Shown here: positions 1 through 12,349 of the stretch, piece by piece
Numbering within the stretch: the first letter of the stretch is position 1
Layout of the letters: every line of letters begins with the position of its first letter
NCBI GenBank assembly: GCA_037039925.1
Contig: JAXRKP010000860.1
Span: forward strand, 121,001-185,000
From: Doris montereyensis
Lineage: Eukaryota > Mollusca > Gastropoda > Nudibranchia > Dorididae
Length of the DNA stretch: 64,000 nt
Direction of reading: 5' to 3'
The notes under the pieces: model-generated
What the model saw: only the letters and a program-made list of their open reading frames with translations
Databases searched by the model: none
Told to the model about the DNA's origin: nothing
Program-made: the position numbers and the translations under genes

Positions 1-95
1 AACACAGCATTGATACTATAGTCTCACCTTGCACCTTTCAAAAGGGGATATATATAATATCAAATAAAGGGACGCAACTCAATGAATATATATAT

Positions 96-220
96 GGTGA
101 CAGGCTGAGTCGTGAGGCTGCAAATTCGAATCCTAACAAAGCCAGTGTTCCTAGGTGCAATTGGGTACAAGCACAAGCTTGGGAGTAAAAACATGAGTCA
201 GACTAGCCTCCTATCCACAT
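96..220 (+). repeat. SINE family 1, partial copy
   Basis: A partial member of the tRNA-derived SINE seen in full at 36411-36653. A weak B-box-like stretch (AATTCGAATCC) is followed by the family body: CTAGGTGCAATTGGGTACAA, then GCTTGGGAGTAAAAAC and CAGACTAGCCTCCT. The tRNA-like head is degenerate and the 3' part is missing. Confidence 0.6.
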
Positions 221-295
221 TATTTGACATTTTTATATATATATAAGATTTTTAAGAAATTTAAAACCCTAGCCATTTTTTATAAATTTTTCCAG

Positions 296-1187
296 GTCAA
301 ACGGGACATCAATTCAGCGCTCTTCTCTTGGATTAACTTAACAGTTAGACAAATGGCAGAATTTAAGGAGAGGAGCGGGTTCTGGGAAATGCCATTTTTG
401 CCGAAAAAAATGGGACAAATCTAGCCTATCATACTATTGGATAGAGCAGTTCATTCATAATAACATAAAAGAAGAAAATTCTTTGAAAACGATTTTTTCA
501 GAAAATACAGGCCTATCTTTCAAATATCTCAAAATGTCATTTTTGCCACAATGAACGCTATTCCAAAACAACCATATTTGAGGATCTATTATGAATTTTT
601 CTGGAACATATTCTTGATGCACTTGAAACAGTGTCAATTTTTATCTCGGTTTTTGACTTGAAAGGTTTTGGCAAATAACAAACGAATATCTCAAAATGTC
701 ATTTTTGATGCATGGAATGGCACAAAGTTTTTGATGCATGCGTGCGTTAGATGTTATTTTGTATACTTTCCGAAAAATGAATTTTTTAGTTGAATAAAAA
801 TTGCTGTAAATTGTAAACATTTTATATATGCAACTTTCAACACACCATAAAACTAAAAGTTTGATAGATTCGTCCAAACCCATGCATACTTTTGTTCTAT
901 AGATGTAAATGAAGGAGTGTACCAATTTTGAGACACATCCCAAAATAATTGATGCAGTTTTTACATTTTGAAAATGCATGTTATTTTAACGTCATAAATC
1001 CAACATGGCGTGTTGCCATGGCAATACCCGACAAAATTTCAGCTTCTCATATTTTCTCCTCTAATTTAGATACCTAGAACTAAAAAATCGAGGCTTAGTT
1101 GGCTTGCTCTTTGGGTTTTCAAAATGGCTATCAAACCCGCTCCTCCCCTTAACCCAAGAAAAGCGCTGGCCCTTTATTTAGGACATG
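296..1187. mobile_element. Fold-back (inverted-repeat) element, non-autonomous
   Basis: Two arms are inverted copies of each other: about 305-400 and 1120-1187. Shared blocks are CAGCGCT, TTCT.TTGG.TTAA, GGAGCGGGTT and GCCATTTT. The interior has two copies of ATCTCAAAATGTCATTTTTG (about 526 and 683) and no meaningful ORF. The outer sequence GTCAAACGGGACATC recurs as the end motif of the elements at 11538-11893 and 28629-28866, suggesting a related family. Confidence 0.5.
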
Positions 1188-1959
1188 TTACGGTTGGCAG
1201 ACGTCATTGGCATGGGAAGCTTTAATGGAAATTTCTACTTCCCTTACATGGTTTATGACGTAGTTTGACCTTTGAGTTCATAGTTAAACAACAGCCAATG
1301 AGATTACAATTTATTTTAAGCTTGTGGCTTTCCCGGTAGCCTAGTTTTCCCATTCAACACACTTCATGCAAGCCTAAGTTGATTACATGGCTATTGCTAC
1401 TATTGTTTAGTCCTTAGTTTAAGTTTAAGTTTCTGTTGTGGCAATAACATCTCAAAATTAATTCCTTATTCTTTCGACTTGAATAGAAAATGCATGTTTT
1501 AGGTCTTTTATCATCTGTAAACAGGAACTCATTGTTCAAACTAAGTCTAAATCCTAGCTTCACCCGTTGCACACACTTTTTTTTTCATGCAAATAGGTGG
1601 GGCAGCCCCTCACTCTAAGAATGTAACTTCCAGTAATACCGCGAACTCTATTTGGGTTAACACACTTCTAGTAACTACAATCTATGTGACAACACTCACA
1701 CCCTCACCTCAGTCTCAGTGAAAAACACAACACTACAACCAAGTTATCCAGATTATTTCATTATCAGGCACATTTATTTGTCAATAAATGATGTCCTGAT
1801 TTAATTGTGTTGTTTATGACAGTAACTGTGTTTTTGGAGTGAAAGCTGGAGAAATTGAAATTTGTTTACATCTAAAAATATGGATTTAATTTCCACTTCC
1901 ATGAATGCATGATCATTTCTTCACCTTGCACTTCCCCACTAGGCCTACCTCTTCTTGTA

Positions 1960-2335
1960 AAGCAACAAGAAATATAGATATAAAACCCTAAATGTGAATC
2001 TAGATTCTACAAATATATGTAGAATCTAGATCTACCTCTAGATTGCAGTTGGGTTTTTTTTTCTAATTTTCTTCTCTTGATATACGATACGATCACCTCA
2101 ATCTCTCCTCTAGATTCTAGATCTAAATCTAGACTAGATCTAGATAGATCTAGATCTAGATTTATTTCCAGTATCTGAATCTAAAACAATTGCAACAAAA
2201 TATCATTACCTGAAATGACTAAAGCTTCATTTGGTCCTGTAGTGTATATGTTACCCATGTTTCACGAAATGCACTAAATTTTGCAATGCAGATAGAGCTA
2301 GACCTAGTAGATATAATCTAGATAGAGCTGTGTGA
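1960..2335. repeat. TCTAGATC-rich degenerate satellite
   Basis: Dense overlapping copies of TCTAGA, AGATCT and CTAGATCTAG, mainly 1995-2165. A second block of the same kind lies at 9985-10310. No coding signal is seen. Confidence 0.6.
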
Positions 2336-2787
2336 GTGTGTAAGTATTGCAAAATAAAAATTCCCCGCTGCAGTTATTAGGCAACCTAGCTTGAGCCTCA
2401 TAGACGGAAGTAACAACCTGATGAACTCACGCTGATTCTCGTCTTTAACGACATTTGGTCTTTAGGAGCCGAGATTGTAGAGACAGGCCTTACTCGAGCT
2501 TATATCTGGATCTAAGTAAATTATTAGCATTTCAAACTATTTTCGAAATGCAAGCAAACGAAACAGAATGACAATAATAATGATACGCATTTAGTTCACA
2601 AAAAAAGATAATCAATGCCACCGGTCAAAAATATTATAAATGCCATCAGTCACCGATTACGTGATCAGCGATGATCTTTGGGTCAAAGCGTCCCTGCTGG
2701 ATAGGCCTACAGCCGACCTCGCCTACAGCCAAGGCCACCTTGAGATCTATTAGAGACGGCCTTGCTACAGCGCATAATGATAAAGAT

Positions 2788-3125
2788 GGATTTATAGTCC
2801 GTATCCCCGCACAAGTGCAGGCTAGCCGACTGTACATCATATTATCCCACAGCAGACCATTTCATTCAAAGTCCTTCTTGACTCTCGATGGAGCATACAG
2901 TACACAAACCTGTTAGACTTTTCGTACTAACACTCAGATAAGATCTTTCTCTACCTATAGCTGGGTACTCATTCACACCTGTCAAGTGAGGAAATTAGAC
3001 TAGAGTGAAGTACCTCTCCTAAGAGTACAACGATGTGAAAAAACCCACATGTACCAGCCGTGGGGCTGAAACCAGTGTCGACGTGATTACCAGCTCGCAA
3101 CACTACGGTTCAGCTACAATGCCAC
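2788..3125 (+). repeat. SINE family 4 copy
   Basis: Dispersed element with copies at 24820-25030 and 46256-46545. Shared blocks are CCATTTCATTCAAAGTCCTT, AAGATCTTTCTCTACCTATA, GCTGGGTACTCATTCACACC and GTGAGGAAATTAGA. The 3' part reads like a minus-strand tRNA-like segment (GGGGCTGAAACCAGTGTCGA). The call rests on sequence shared between copies. Confidence 0.55.
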
Positions 3126-3325
3126 TAGTGCATAGATCTAGTGGTTTTAATTATTTTCTTTAAATTTTGGTCAGGCTATCTTTATTAAAGTTATCTATTA
3201 TATGCATTATTTCCAAAGTTTATTGTAGATTTAATAAGCACCCTTTCCTCCGATTTATCCTTTCTTGCTCGCCCCACATGGGGCGAGGTGCGATTTGGTG
3301 CTTGTGACTCTACTCTGTCTGTAGC

Positions 3326-3327
<2 letters not shown>

Positions 3328-3366
<39 letters not shown>
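3328..3366. repeat. (CA)n microsatellite
   Basis: Uninterrupted AC dinucleotide run of about 19 units. A (TG)n run lies at about 3527-3562. Confidence 0.95.
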
Positions 3367-3369
<3 letters not shown>

Positions 3370-3531
3370 TCTTCTGTTCTTTATAAGGAAGTTCAGGGCC
3401 GAAACACTTGATCGACGGTGGTTCTCTTCTTCTGAACATTCTGTCTTTAACTCCAATTGAGTTTCGTTCCACTTACATATAATTATTACACTCTGTTCTT
3501 CTATGTCCTTTCCCCTTGTTTACTGTGTGTA

Positions 3532-3564
<33 letters not shown>

Positions 3565-3715
3565 TGCCCTTGCTGGTTATTGTTATCTCACATGTCAGCA
3601 TTCTGACGATTCAGCGATTACATGTCAATCACTGTGTATGGATAAAGAATGCAGGTTAGTTTGGTCAATGAATATAACTCGATGAACTCATAATTAGATT
3701 TTCCTAGTTCTTTAA

Positions 3716-4092
<377 letters not shown>

Positions 4093-4094
4093 TG

Positions 4095-6165
4095 TATAAT
4101 AATGAATGTATATCGTTATAAAGTCGGGGTTTCTTTTACATATAGTTATAGGTCTACTTATTATAGTTTCATTTTTCACTTTTCCCCATTTTGTTCCCTT
4201 TTCTCAAAGAAAGAGAATATGAAAAATCTTATATAAAATATCGTCGACTTGCACATGGAGCTTCACTGTTCAAGTGAACATGTTCATTTTCCTATTTAAG
4301 TTTCTGATCCTCAATTCATTAATCTGCAATGGGCCTATAATTGGCCTATTCCGCAAATGGTTTTAGAGTTAGTTACAATACAAGACAAGGACAAGTTTCA
4401 AATGGATTCATGTAGAAGTTGTTTCTCAGTGGTTTGAGCGTTTGTAATGCTGGCTGAAAGTGAAAGTTCATTGCATTCTGAGCCTGCACTTTGCGCAATG
4501 CGCATTTGTCGACGTTACACCTGGGTTGGCATCGTTTGAAGTTATGCCCGTTGTTAGACCTCGTTCTCCGTGTATAGCAACTGCTAAAGGACGTGTTTGG
4601 GGATAGCAACTTCTCCAGTAAGAATACGATGTGTCATGACCAGTCTGATGGACTTTCGGCGCTGTGCCATCAATTCATCAACGTTTCATTTTCAGGAGTC
4701 CTAGTAATTTGGTGACACTACTAATTGTTGGTAGGGATTATTTATAGTCTGCAGCGACGTATCTCGCGCACGGTGTTCTACATTTTTCAATTCTGGCTCT
4801 GTCCTTTTTGGTAAAGAGGATCCCATACAATAGGCCTACACTTCAAATCATGAGTTTGCATTAAGGTTGTATAGTATAAGCCGTTTCTCTGATGTTTCTT
4901 GACATGCCTTTTGTACTTCTTTTGATGAACCGAAACGTTTGGTATACCTACTTCCCTATCTCGTTGACGTGTGCTGATTATTTCGAGTTATGACTGAGAA
5001 GAACACCAAAACATTTATGCTCTTTGAATATTTCTAATTCACGGTTACGGATGGTGTAACTTTAAGAGGACGAAAGCTGAAGGACGGCACATTTTGAAGG
5101 GTTAGATAGAATTCATGCTGCCATATTAATTTAGCAAGCCTTGGTCTTTTAGGATTTGTCTATTGTGTTATGTGCTGTATATATCTCTGTATAGTACAGA
5201 ATCATCAGCGAATGGTCTCACCGTCTATGACAACTTGTTTGGAAGATTGTTTACATATAGATCTAGTCTGTCCCCGCGGAAAATCGTGTCCATAAATGGC
5301 AAATCGCGGCCGCAAAATTTCGACTGTTCCGCAGTAAATCGCAATTTCTTCAATTTTCTCAAAATGATGGTAATATATCCTTCGTTTCTTTCTTTCTTTT
5401 TTTAAGAATTGAATTTGAAATAATTTGTTGGGGTTTTTTTTATGTGGTCTCTCTTCGTTGAAACAAGGAAAACTGTCGATTTAGGGCACTTTTTTGGAGG
5501 GTCCCAGTCGGCTTATCGGTAAACCCTACTTAATACAAACTCTACTCTAAACAAAGATAAATTCCAGACCTAACCCTAATCAATAGTCAGTTGTACTGTC
5601 GTATCAAAGAAATCAAGCTTACAATCATAGTCTAAGCAACCATAATAATATATACATTACATCTACATTTTATAGTTATGTGTTCGCTTCGGCCGTAGTT
5701 TTGATCGACAGTCGATTTGAATCATGTACATAGTGAAGACAGGTTGAACGGTATATTGTTAACCAAAACTAGACACTTCGCCACGTCACTGCCCAATAGA
5801 GACATTTTTAGTTTTCTCAGAGGACTCACGTTAATGGTAGCAAGCTTATTTGCACAGTTTGCCACATCGTAGTTGGACTACACAAGATAATAATTAATAA
5901 TTGTATGTGAAGGCCCACTCAAAAAATGGGAATACATTTTAAAGTAATGAAAAGAACAGAGACAAAGATAAAGGAAGACCAGCAAACAAAACACTGACAG
6001 AAATCAAAAGTTACAAAGAATCTCTTGATCCAACGACTATATAATAATAATAATATAGGTTTTGGCGGTATCACGGTTGACCTGGCAGTCTTTAGGAAGA
6101 GTGTAAGTGTAAGCTCAGATGGTTCAAGAGTTTGTAAACTGTGCTAAAAACATATCTATACACTA
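4095..6165. other. Gene-free stretch, nothing recognised
   Basis: No conserved exon, RNA gene or named repeat family was recognised on either strand. ORFs here are short and have no family motif. Confidence 0.5.
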
Positions 6166-6170
6166 TGTCT

Positions 6171-6288
6171 GAGGGGACTCAGTAGTCAAGAGACAAGATG
6201 TCGGCCTCTCTCAACCAAAAGGTCGTGGGTTCAAACCGACAGGTTGAAAAGTTCTCTTGAGTTGTTTAAAAAAAAAGGTAAAACCTAC

Positions 6289-6319
<31 letters not shown>

Positions 6320-6530
6320 CCTTGTTTGCGTAGGTCGATCGACATCTAGTCCCATCGGACATGGGCGAAGAGAACACAGGAAAAGAAGGTTTCGTGTGCA
6401 GATTACAACACGGTGTGTACGTTCAAAATCCCAGGGCAGTCTAGCTTGAAATTCAAATCCTACCAAAACCCCCGAGATCACAATAGTTGTGGATATAAGT
6501 ATAATCAAATCAAATCAAATCAAATCAAAC
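6171..6530 (+). repeat. SINE family 2, full copy
   Basis: The tRNA-like head begins GAGGGGACTCAGTAGTCAAG and has the B-box-like GTGGGTTCAAACC. The body follows (AGGTCGATCGACATCTAGTC, then GTGCAGATTACAACACGGTG). The 3' end reads GAGATCACAATAGTTGTGGA with an (AAATC)n tail. A C20/CA run is inserted at about 6290-6319. Other copies lie at 23790, 36789, 42133, 45618 and 55651. Confidence 0.7.
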
Positions 6531-6925
6531 ATTTAAAAAAACCAACAACACTTTTGAACTCCGCTGACGCAGAGGAAAGCTTATCCATTTATATATTTTA
6601 TAATCTTGTCTCTTCTGAGATGAGAGGAAGCCTAAACGGAGAAAACATCGAGAAATTATTGTTTATTACAACTTTGATATAAATTCATTTCTTCCCCTTC
6701 AATTGTAATACAAATCAAGGATATTTTCGGCAATTTTTTAATTATTTTTTTTTACGCATTTCTCTAATTTTGGCAAATTTCTATTGGCAATGGGCAAATT
6801 TGGGGATTTCCCTTTGGCAAATTTTAGCATCATGTGAGACTTTTAGTTTACAAATTTCCGCGGTGACAGTAAAAGTAGGAACAACGCCAGTCCTATCAAT
6901 GTATCCTAGGTTATTCCCGAAGTTG

Positions 6926-6945
6926 GGGGGGGGGGGGGGGGGGGG
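6926..6945. repeat. Poly-G run
   Basis: About 20 consecutive G residues at the edge of the LINE relic. Confidence 0.9.
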
Positions 6946-6964
6946 CGACGCTGTGCCTTCAAAC

Positions 6965-7345
6965 GTAACTGATTGAGTGTTTTTATTGAGGAATCATCTG
7001 ATCCAATTTAGGGAACTGCCCTTGATCCCGTAATGATCTAGTTTGGTCAGTAATCTTTCATGAGGGACCTTGTCAAACACCTTTTGTGAAGTCTAAGATC
7101 ACCATGTCAACTTGCTTTTTATTTGCGTGGATATGCGTGATGTCAACAGCAATTACTTTGGTTTCGCGTGAATGTTTGGCTCGGAAGCCACGTCTATATG
7201 GTGATGGGATGTTATTGTTATGTTATCAATGTGTTTCATAATGGCCGAGACTACTGTATGTTCCAGTATTTTGAATGTCGCATGTGGTGAGTATGATTGT
7301 TAGCGTTCTTCCAGTTATCTGATACAATTCCATTATTTATTGATT
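6965..7345 (-). pseudogene. LINE reverse-transcriptase relic (CR1/Jockey-like)
   Basis: Minus-strand translation, across frameshifts and stops, gives pieces typical of the middle of a non-LTR reverse transcriptase: SDNWKNAN near the 5' side, then KKQVDMVILDF, then FDKVPHERLLTKLDHYGIKG and NTQSVTFEGTAS. The VILDF..FDKVPHERL pattern is the conserved block around the first catalytic aspartate of these enzymes. The copy is short, internally deleted and has stop codons, so it is a dead relic. Confidence 0.65.
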
Positions 7346-7374
7346 GATTGAAGATGATAGTTAAATATATGGGT

Positions 7375-7559
7375 TTATGACATATATTCTGAAGGAAATG
7401 ACATTGGATAATATTAAAGCCCCTAGGAACAAAGACGAGACAAATACAAGGAATAGACAGAAACAAAATCCTGGCCACCATGGGGATCGAACCCATGACC
7501 TCTGCGTCGGCACCCATCGCCTTGCCATGAAAAGAAAGTGTGCAGCCAACCAAGATAAC
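7375..7559 (-). repeat. SINE family 3 copy
   Basis: On the minus strand it starts with a tRNA-like head: GGTTGGCTGCACACTTTC, then B-box CATGGGTTCGATCCCCATGG. The body follows (TGGCCAGGATTTTGTTTCTG, TATTCCTTGTATTTG, GACATTAT). A plus-strand, 5'-truncated copy is at 25258-25382 and shares the CCCCATGGTGGCCAGGAT junction and body. Confidence 0.6.
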
Positions 7560-7949
7560 TACATGTCACTGTTTGTCTTGACATCTATTATTCTGATAGC
7601 TCTTTTAATATCTTTGTTGTTATCCAGTCAGGTACAGCTGCATTTTGGGTGCCAAGATTGAAAAGCAGTCTCTTGACCCCTTCATTTTTTCTCGACAATT
7701 AAGTCAGATGTATTGGGTAGAGAAGGTGATCATAAGTTAGGCATGTAGTTCAAATTTTCTTTGGTAGTTTAAATACAGATTAAAACTGCGCCGCCAGTAT
7801 ATCGGCTTTATTCTGACATCGTAGATTTCCATTGTTTGTCTTTTTGCTGTTGAATACCTGTTGAATCTACTTTGATTTTCTTGATAAAACAAAATTAAAT
7901 AAATAAAAAAATAAAAAATTCATTTATGATTGTCGAGTTTCATTGTATG

Positions 7950-9590
7950 GATACCTTCTTCATGAAGCGTTAGAAACATGCTGGTGGTTATGTCAACTCC
8001 TAGTCCTAGATTTGTTAACATTAGTCCTAATGTTCCTGCTCCCGTGGATGTTGGAAATGCCTCGACCCCCACTATGCGAGGTCGAGCCACAACCTATTGC
8101 TATCCCGAGTCCAAGGGGTGGGGGGCACACCCACTGTCTCATTCCCTAACGGAGTGGCCTTCACCATCATCCGAAATTTTGCACGTGATCTTTACTGTGG
8201 CATTTTGTCAGTACGAGGTGTATTGCAATCTGACTGGAATAGTTGGAGTTGGAAGAACATATATATATATATAGGTTCTTATCAGAAAAGGAAGTGCCAA
8301 TATATGTCAGATTGTAAATACGATTACAATGAATATTGCAAGAATAGTTGACGGGCCTCCTTTTGTTTATTTTAGTAAGGTTTGCTTTATTGTTTTGTAT
8401 GCGCGGTTTTTTGCGCCAGTTGTATTGATCGACATGATGTGGGAAAAGTTCACATTTGACCATTTCGTCTAATGCCTAAGCTTCAGTGCCAAACAGATTA
8501 TCAGTTAAAAAGTGTGTAGCAGTTCAGCTACCGATACCGACTCTAATTTGTTGTGAATTCCGTGAAAGTTGACAACCAAAGCTTTATGTTGCATGGACTC
8601 TGGGTTATAACCCAGGTGACCTAAGTTGGGTTATAACGCTTTCTATTTGATTGACTTTAGCAGCGATTTTTAATTTGGTCTGTGAGATGATTTTGTTCTC
8701 AATAAGAGGAGTTATACGACAATTCTTATTATTCTTTGTTTGTTTGCGTGCTATATTTTGAGTTCTTATGTTCTTTTATATTCATGCCTTCCTGCTTGAG
8801 CCTGTCCCTTTATTTGAGAAGAACGAATGGATTTTGGAACTGAGCAGCCAGTCTGTCGAAAAAAACAAATACAATACATGTATGATTAATCGGATTCAAT
8901 TAACGAACATTTTTTTTTATCACAAGCAAGTGCCACCTTTGTGAATGATGAAATGGACTGTTATGAAAACAATCTTCATGAAAAGTGAAGCTCTATCAAT
9001 TATACATAACAACAGAATTTGTAATGCGTACCACTACTACTACTACCACTAAACTGCCACTAAGCATGAGAAATCTCGGACCAACGGCCCAACACTCGTG
9101 AGATGAAACGTGATTTCAATATGCGTCATTGGAGAAATATCGCAAGTTGTTGTATCGAAATAAACATTTACGGCTTTTCTTTTTCAATTCTTTTTTGTTT
9201 TGCTGCGCAAAAAGTCTGTTTTTTGTTCGACATCAGGAAGATAAATAATTAATAACATTGCATATTTTTGGCTGTTTAGATGCAAGATCAGCTTTGAACC
9301 CGTAACAACAAGAAGAACCAAATAACAAACATTTAGATAGGTGTGGGTTTCTTTCGTTGTTATTTTCACTGATGAAGTGAGTAGGTGGGAGGGGGAGGGG
9401 ATAGTCAAGGAAAAACAAAAAGGAGGAGAAGAACAAGAAGAAGAAAGATAAACAACAAAAAGAACAAAAATAAGAACGAGAACAAGAATGACAAGAACAA
9501 GCACACAAATAACAAGTAAAAGAAGAGGATTGCTTTGGTTCAAAGTTGTATGAGAAACAAAGAAAAGAGATAACGCATTCAGTTTTTAAA
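7950..9590. other. Gene-free stretch, nothing recognised
   Basis: No exon, RNA gene or known element was recognised. There is a short (AT)n at about 8260 and an A/G-rich tract at about 9415-9490. Confidence 0.45.
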
Positions 9591-9603
9591 ACTACCCCTT
9601 TAG

Positions 9604-9671
9604 AATCCGGGGCTTGAACTCAAGACCATTTGGTTGAAGCCCTCACCTTGCCTCTGGACTACCGAATCCCC
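9604..9671 (-). repeat. SINE family 2, head fragment
   Basis: Plus-strand text GGGGCTTGAACTCAAGACCA followed by CCTTGCCTCTGGACTACCGA is the reverse complement of the tRNA-like head of SINE family 2 (compare 45790-45830 and 55910-55965). The body is absent. Confidence 0.55.
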
Positions 9672-9984
9672 TTACCAAGTAGAAAGGGGTAACTATAATA
9701 TATAGCCTACCTCCAACTACCAAAATCGGGAAGAGAATTATTAGTATCGATGTATTATTTGACAATATTACACCGATACTGCAATGCTTCCGTTGGCTAG
9801 CTGAAACAGGAGAAAGTCTCTGACTTTGGCAGGCACTGGTACCGAATTGTTCCTTTGGCTGAAGAAGGAACACGTCTTTTAATTGTGGGTTATTGTGAAT
9901 GTGATAATCAAACACCGGGTCTAGGGCCGAACGAAAGGTATGCTTTAAAGTGTAGACTTATCTATATTTGATGTCATAACAGTG

Positions 9985-10310
9985 TAGCTAGCTAGCTCTA
10001 TCTAGAGGTCTGCTCTAGAGAATCTAGTCTAGAGCTAAAAAAGAATCTAGATCTAGAATCTAGATCTAGTGAGCTAGACTATCTAGATTCTAGTTTTAAA
10101 CTCAAATATTATAGAATTAGAAATCTGGATCTAGAAATCTAGTCTTGATTTAAATCTAGATAAAAAGATCTAGATGTAGATCTATTTAGACTAAATCTAG
10201 GTCTCTATAACACTATTTAGGCCTAAATCTATAGGCCTATAATATTCTATATATCAATCCAGATCTAGAACTAAAGCTCAGCTCTAGATCTAGTAATCTA
10301 GCCTCTGGCT
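9985..10310. repeat. TCTAGATC-rich degenerate satellite, second block
   Basis: Many overlapping TCTAGA, AGATCTAG and CTAGATTCTAG strings, like 1960-2335. Much of the block is self-complementary. Confidence 0.6.
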
Positions 10311-11537
10311 CTGTAGTGTATGTTTTAGTTTTAGAAGATTCATTTTTTAACGAATAGTGGAACAAATCTATGATTTAACCTGCATGGAGCTACTCATTTC
10401 ATAACACAGGCTATTCGCGATTCACTTTGCCTAGAGACAATTCTTATGTCAGTGCACAAGGTTTCCTGGGCCTAATGCCGTTGTAATGGCTCGTTCTTGT
10501 TTTTTGTGCTGTGTTATGGATTAAAAATCCATGTATCTTTATAACTTATGATATTAAGATGTGAAACCTATATTTCTGATAAAGTGTTATTAATAAGCCA
10601 AGTAACAGTAACACTCTTGAGTTTGAAAGAGCTGTCCGCTAAAGCCATGATAAATAAAGAGCAAAATACGATTGGCAGTTGTGGTCAATTTACGTAAGAA
10701 TAGCCCCAACATTGCTTCTTCTACTATCGTATCTAAATAGCAACACATTGTCTCTTTGTATTATCAATAACTCACCCCAACTCCATGCTGTTTACAAAGA
10801 TACCATTTTAGTGTGTAAAGGAGTGGTCAAGACTTCAATAAAAATCCTTTCATTCTCTGTAACAGAAGGGTCTATTCTATACTTCACACTTTGAAAGCTA
10901 ACATTTCCTTTCTACTTGGACTACCAAGATTCACTAATCCGATGAGGAAGTAAACATCAGTTTCTCTTTTATATATGATAGGTGACCAATTAGAAAGCTA
11001 GTTTTAAGTTTTATTTGAGTCAATGAGTGGAAATACAATGAAAATAGACACACTTTGAGGACATCCCCGATCCATATGGAAATATCAGGCCTTCGTGCAA
11101 CACGGTTTTGCAGGAGGAAGATGGATAAAGCAGGCCTTTGCACTACACGGTTTGTTGGTGAAGAACGTCCTAAAAATAGCCGGTCGTTATTATGTAACAA
11201 CGTCTACGCCACTGGTGTCAGGAGTGGTGTTTCACATGTTTGAGCACCTAAGAGGCAAAATAGATCATTACTAAGTTCAGGCAACTGTGTGGGCGCTTCT
11301 ATTCGGCTGAATATCACACATTTAAATGACGGGAAATACCCATATGATACTACGATGAGGTCAAAGGATGGGATTCCTACTCAAATTCACGTTTTTCAGC
11401 TTTTAGGGATTATGATAGATTTTATGACTCTTCTTGTTCTTCTTCATAATAGTTGACCAACTCAATTCATGAGTATTACTATGAGTGCACATGTTTTTAA
11501 CACTAGAAAAGCAAGAGGTACCCTCCTTAACAATTGA

Positions 11538-11893
11538 TGTCTCAGTGACACAAGGAATGGTTGGCCAGATAGGAATACCTTGTCAGAGTTTTTAATAGGA
11601 ACAAAGTGAAAATAAGGAGGAGGGGGTTCAGGGAGGTCTCCTGTCATAAGGTAAAATAGATACATGATACATTAATATCAATACATTAATTTAACACTCA
11701 AGGTTTAAAAATAACTTATTATATCAAAGTCTAATTGATATTTAACACTATTTGGCATTTGAAATTTGCTTTCAATTTGTGTGTTTAGGAATTTTTTTTT
11801 CCAGACAAAACCCTCTTTTTAATAAGTTACTTTTTTTATTCTGTTTTCTTTAACATTTTTCGGGTCAAACGTGAGGGACATCAATTCTTACAA
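11538..11893. mobile_element. MITE-like element, family B
   Basis: The left end (GATGTCTCAGTGAC, then AAGGAATGGTTGGCCAGATA and GGAATACCT) matches the left end of the element at 28629. The right end (CGGGTCAAACGTGAGGGACATC) is the inverse of that terminus. The interior (11700-11890) also shares blocks with the 33232-35359 element, such as TCAAAGTCTAATTGAT, CTTTCAATTTGTGTGTTT and CTCTTTTTAATAAGT. It may be a composite. Confidence 0.5.
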
Positions 11894-12298
11894 ATGAACA
11901 CACATTAAGAGTGCAGTTGAAAAATACAGACAGATCTCGGGAGAACACAAACACAGACCACATCTTGTGAAAGCGGTCACTTGCTAGTTCGTACTGGCGT
12001 GTAAGCCTATTGGGAAATTGGCTCTACATGACTCTTGAGCTGAGAGTCATCAATTCGGTTGCTTTAACTCGTGAGTGAAACTTACGGACAAACCCTAACT
12101 TTTTGTCTCACCCCTCAAAACCAAACCCTAACTTTTGTCTCACCACTTCAAAACAGACTGTAGATATTAGAAGAGATGTCCCTTGGTTGGTCCCTGCTAC
12201 AGAACTTCTTCCAAAATTTTGAATTTTTGCCAGGCACTGCCTGGGCTGACCATTCATGTACATAATTCACACACTTGCTTATATTTTTTTCTCTCCAG

Positions 12299-12323
12299 AC
12301 AAAGACTTTAGTACTCCTTCAAA
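12299..12323 (+). other. PPP4C: PPP4C 5' UTR, 3' part, with upstream splice acceptor
   Basis: A pyrimidine tract ending CTCTCCAG at 12298 looks like a splice acceptor 25 bases before the start codon. This suggests at least one non-coding 5' exon further upstream, which I could not place. An in-frame TAG at 12309-12311 confirms that the coding region starts downstream of it. Confidence 0.5.
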
Positions 12324-12349
12324 ATGAGTGATATGAGTGACCTTGACCG
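12324..12349 (+). CDS. PPP4C: PPP4C coding exon 1
   Basis: Encodes MSDMSDLD plus two bases of an Arg codon. Donor is GTAAGTG at 12350. Human PP4C begins MAEISDLDR, the same length to this junction. Confidence 0.93.
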
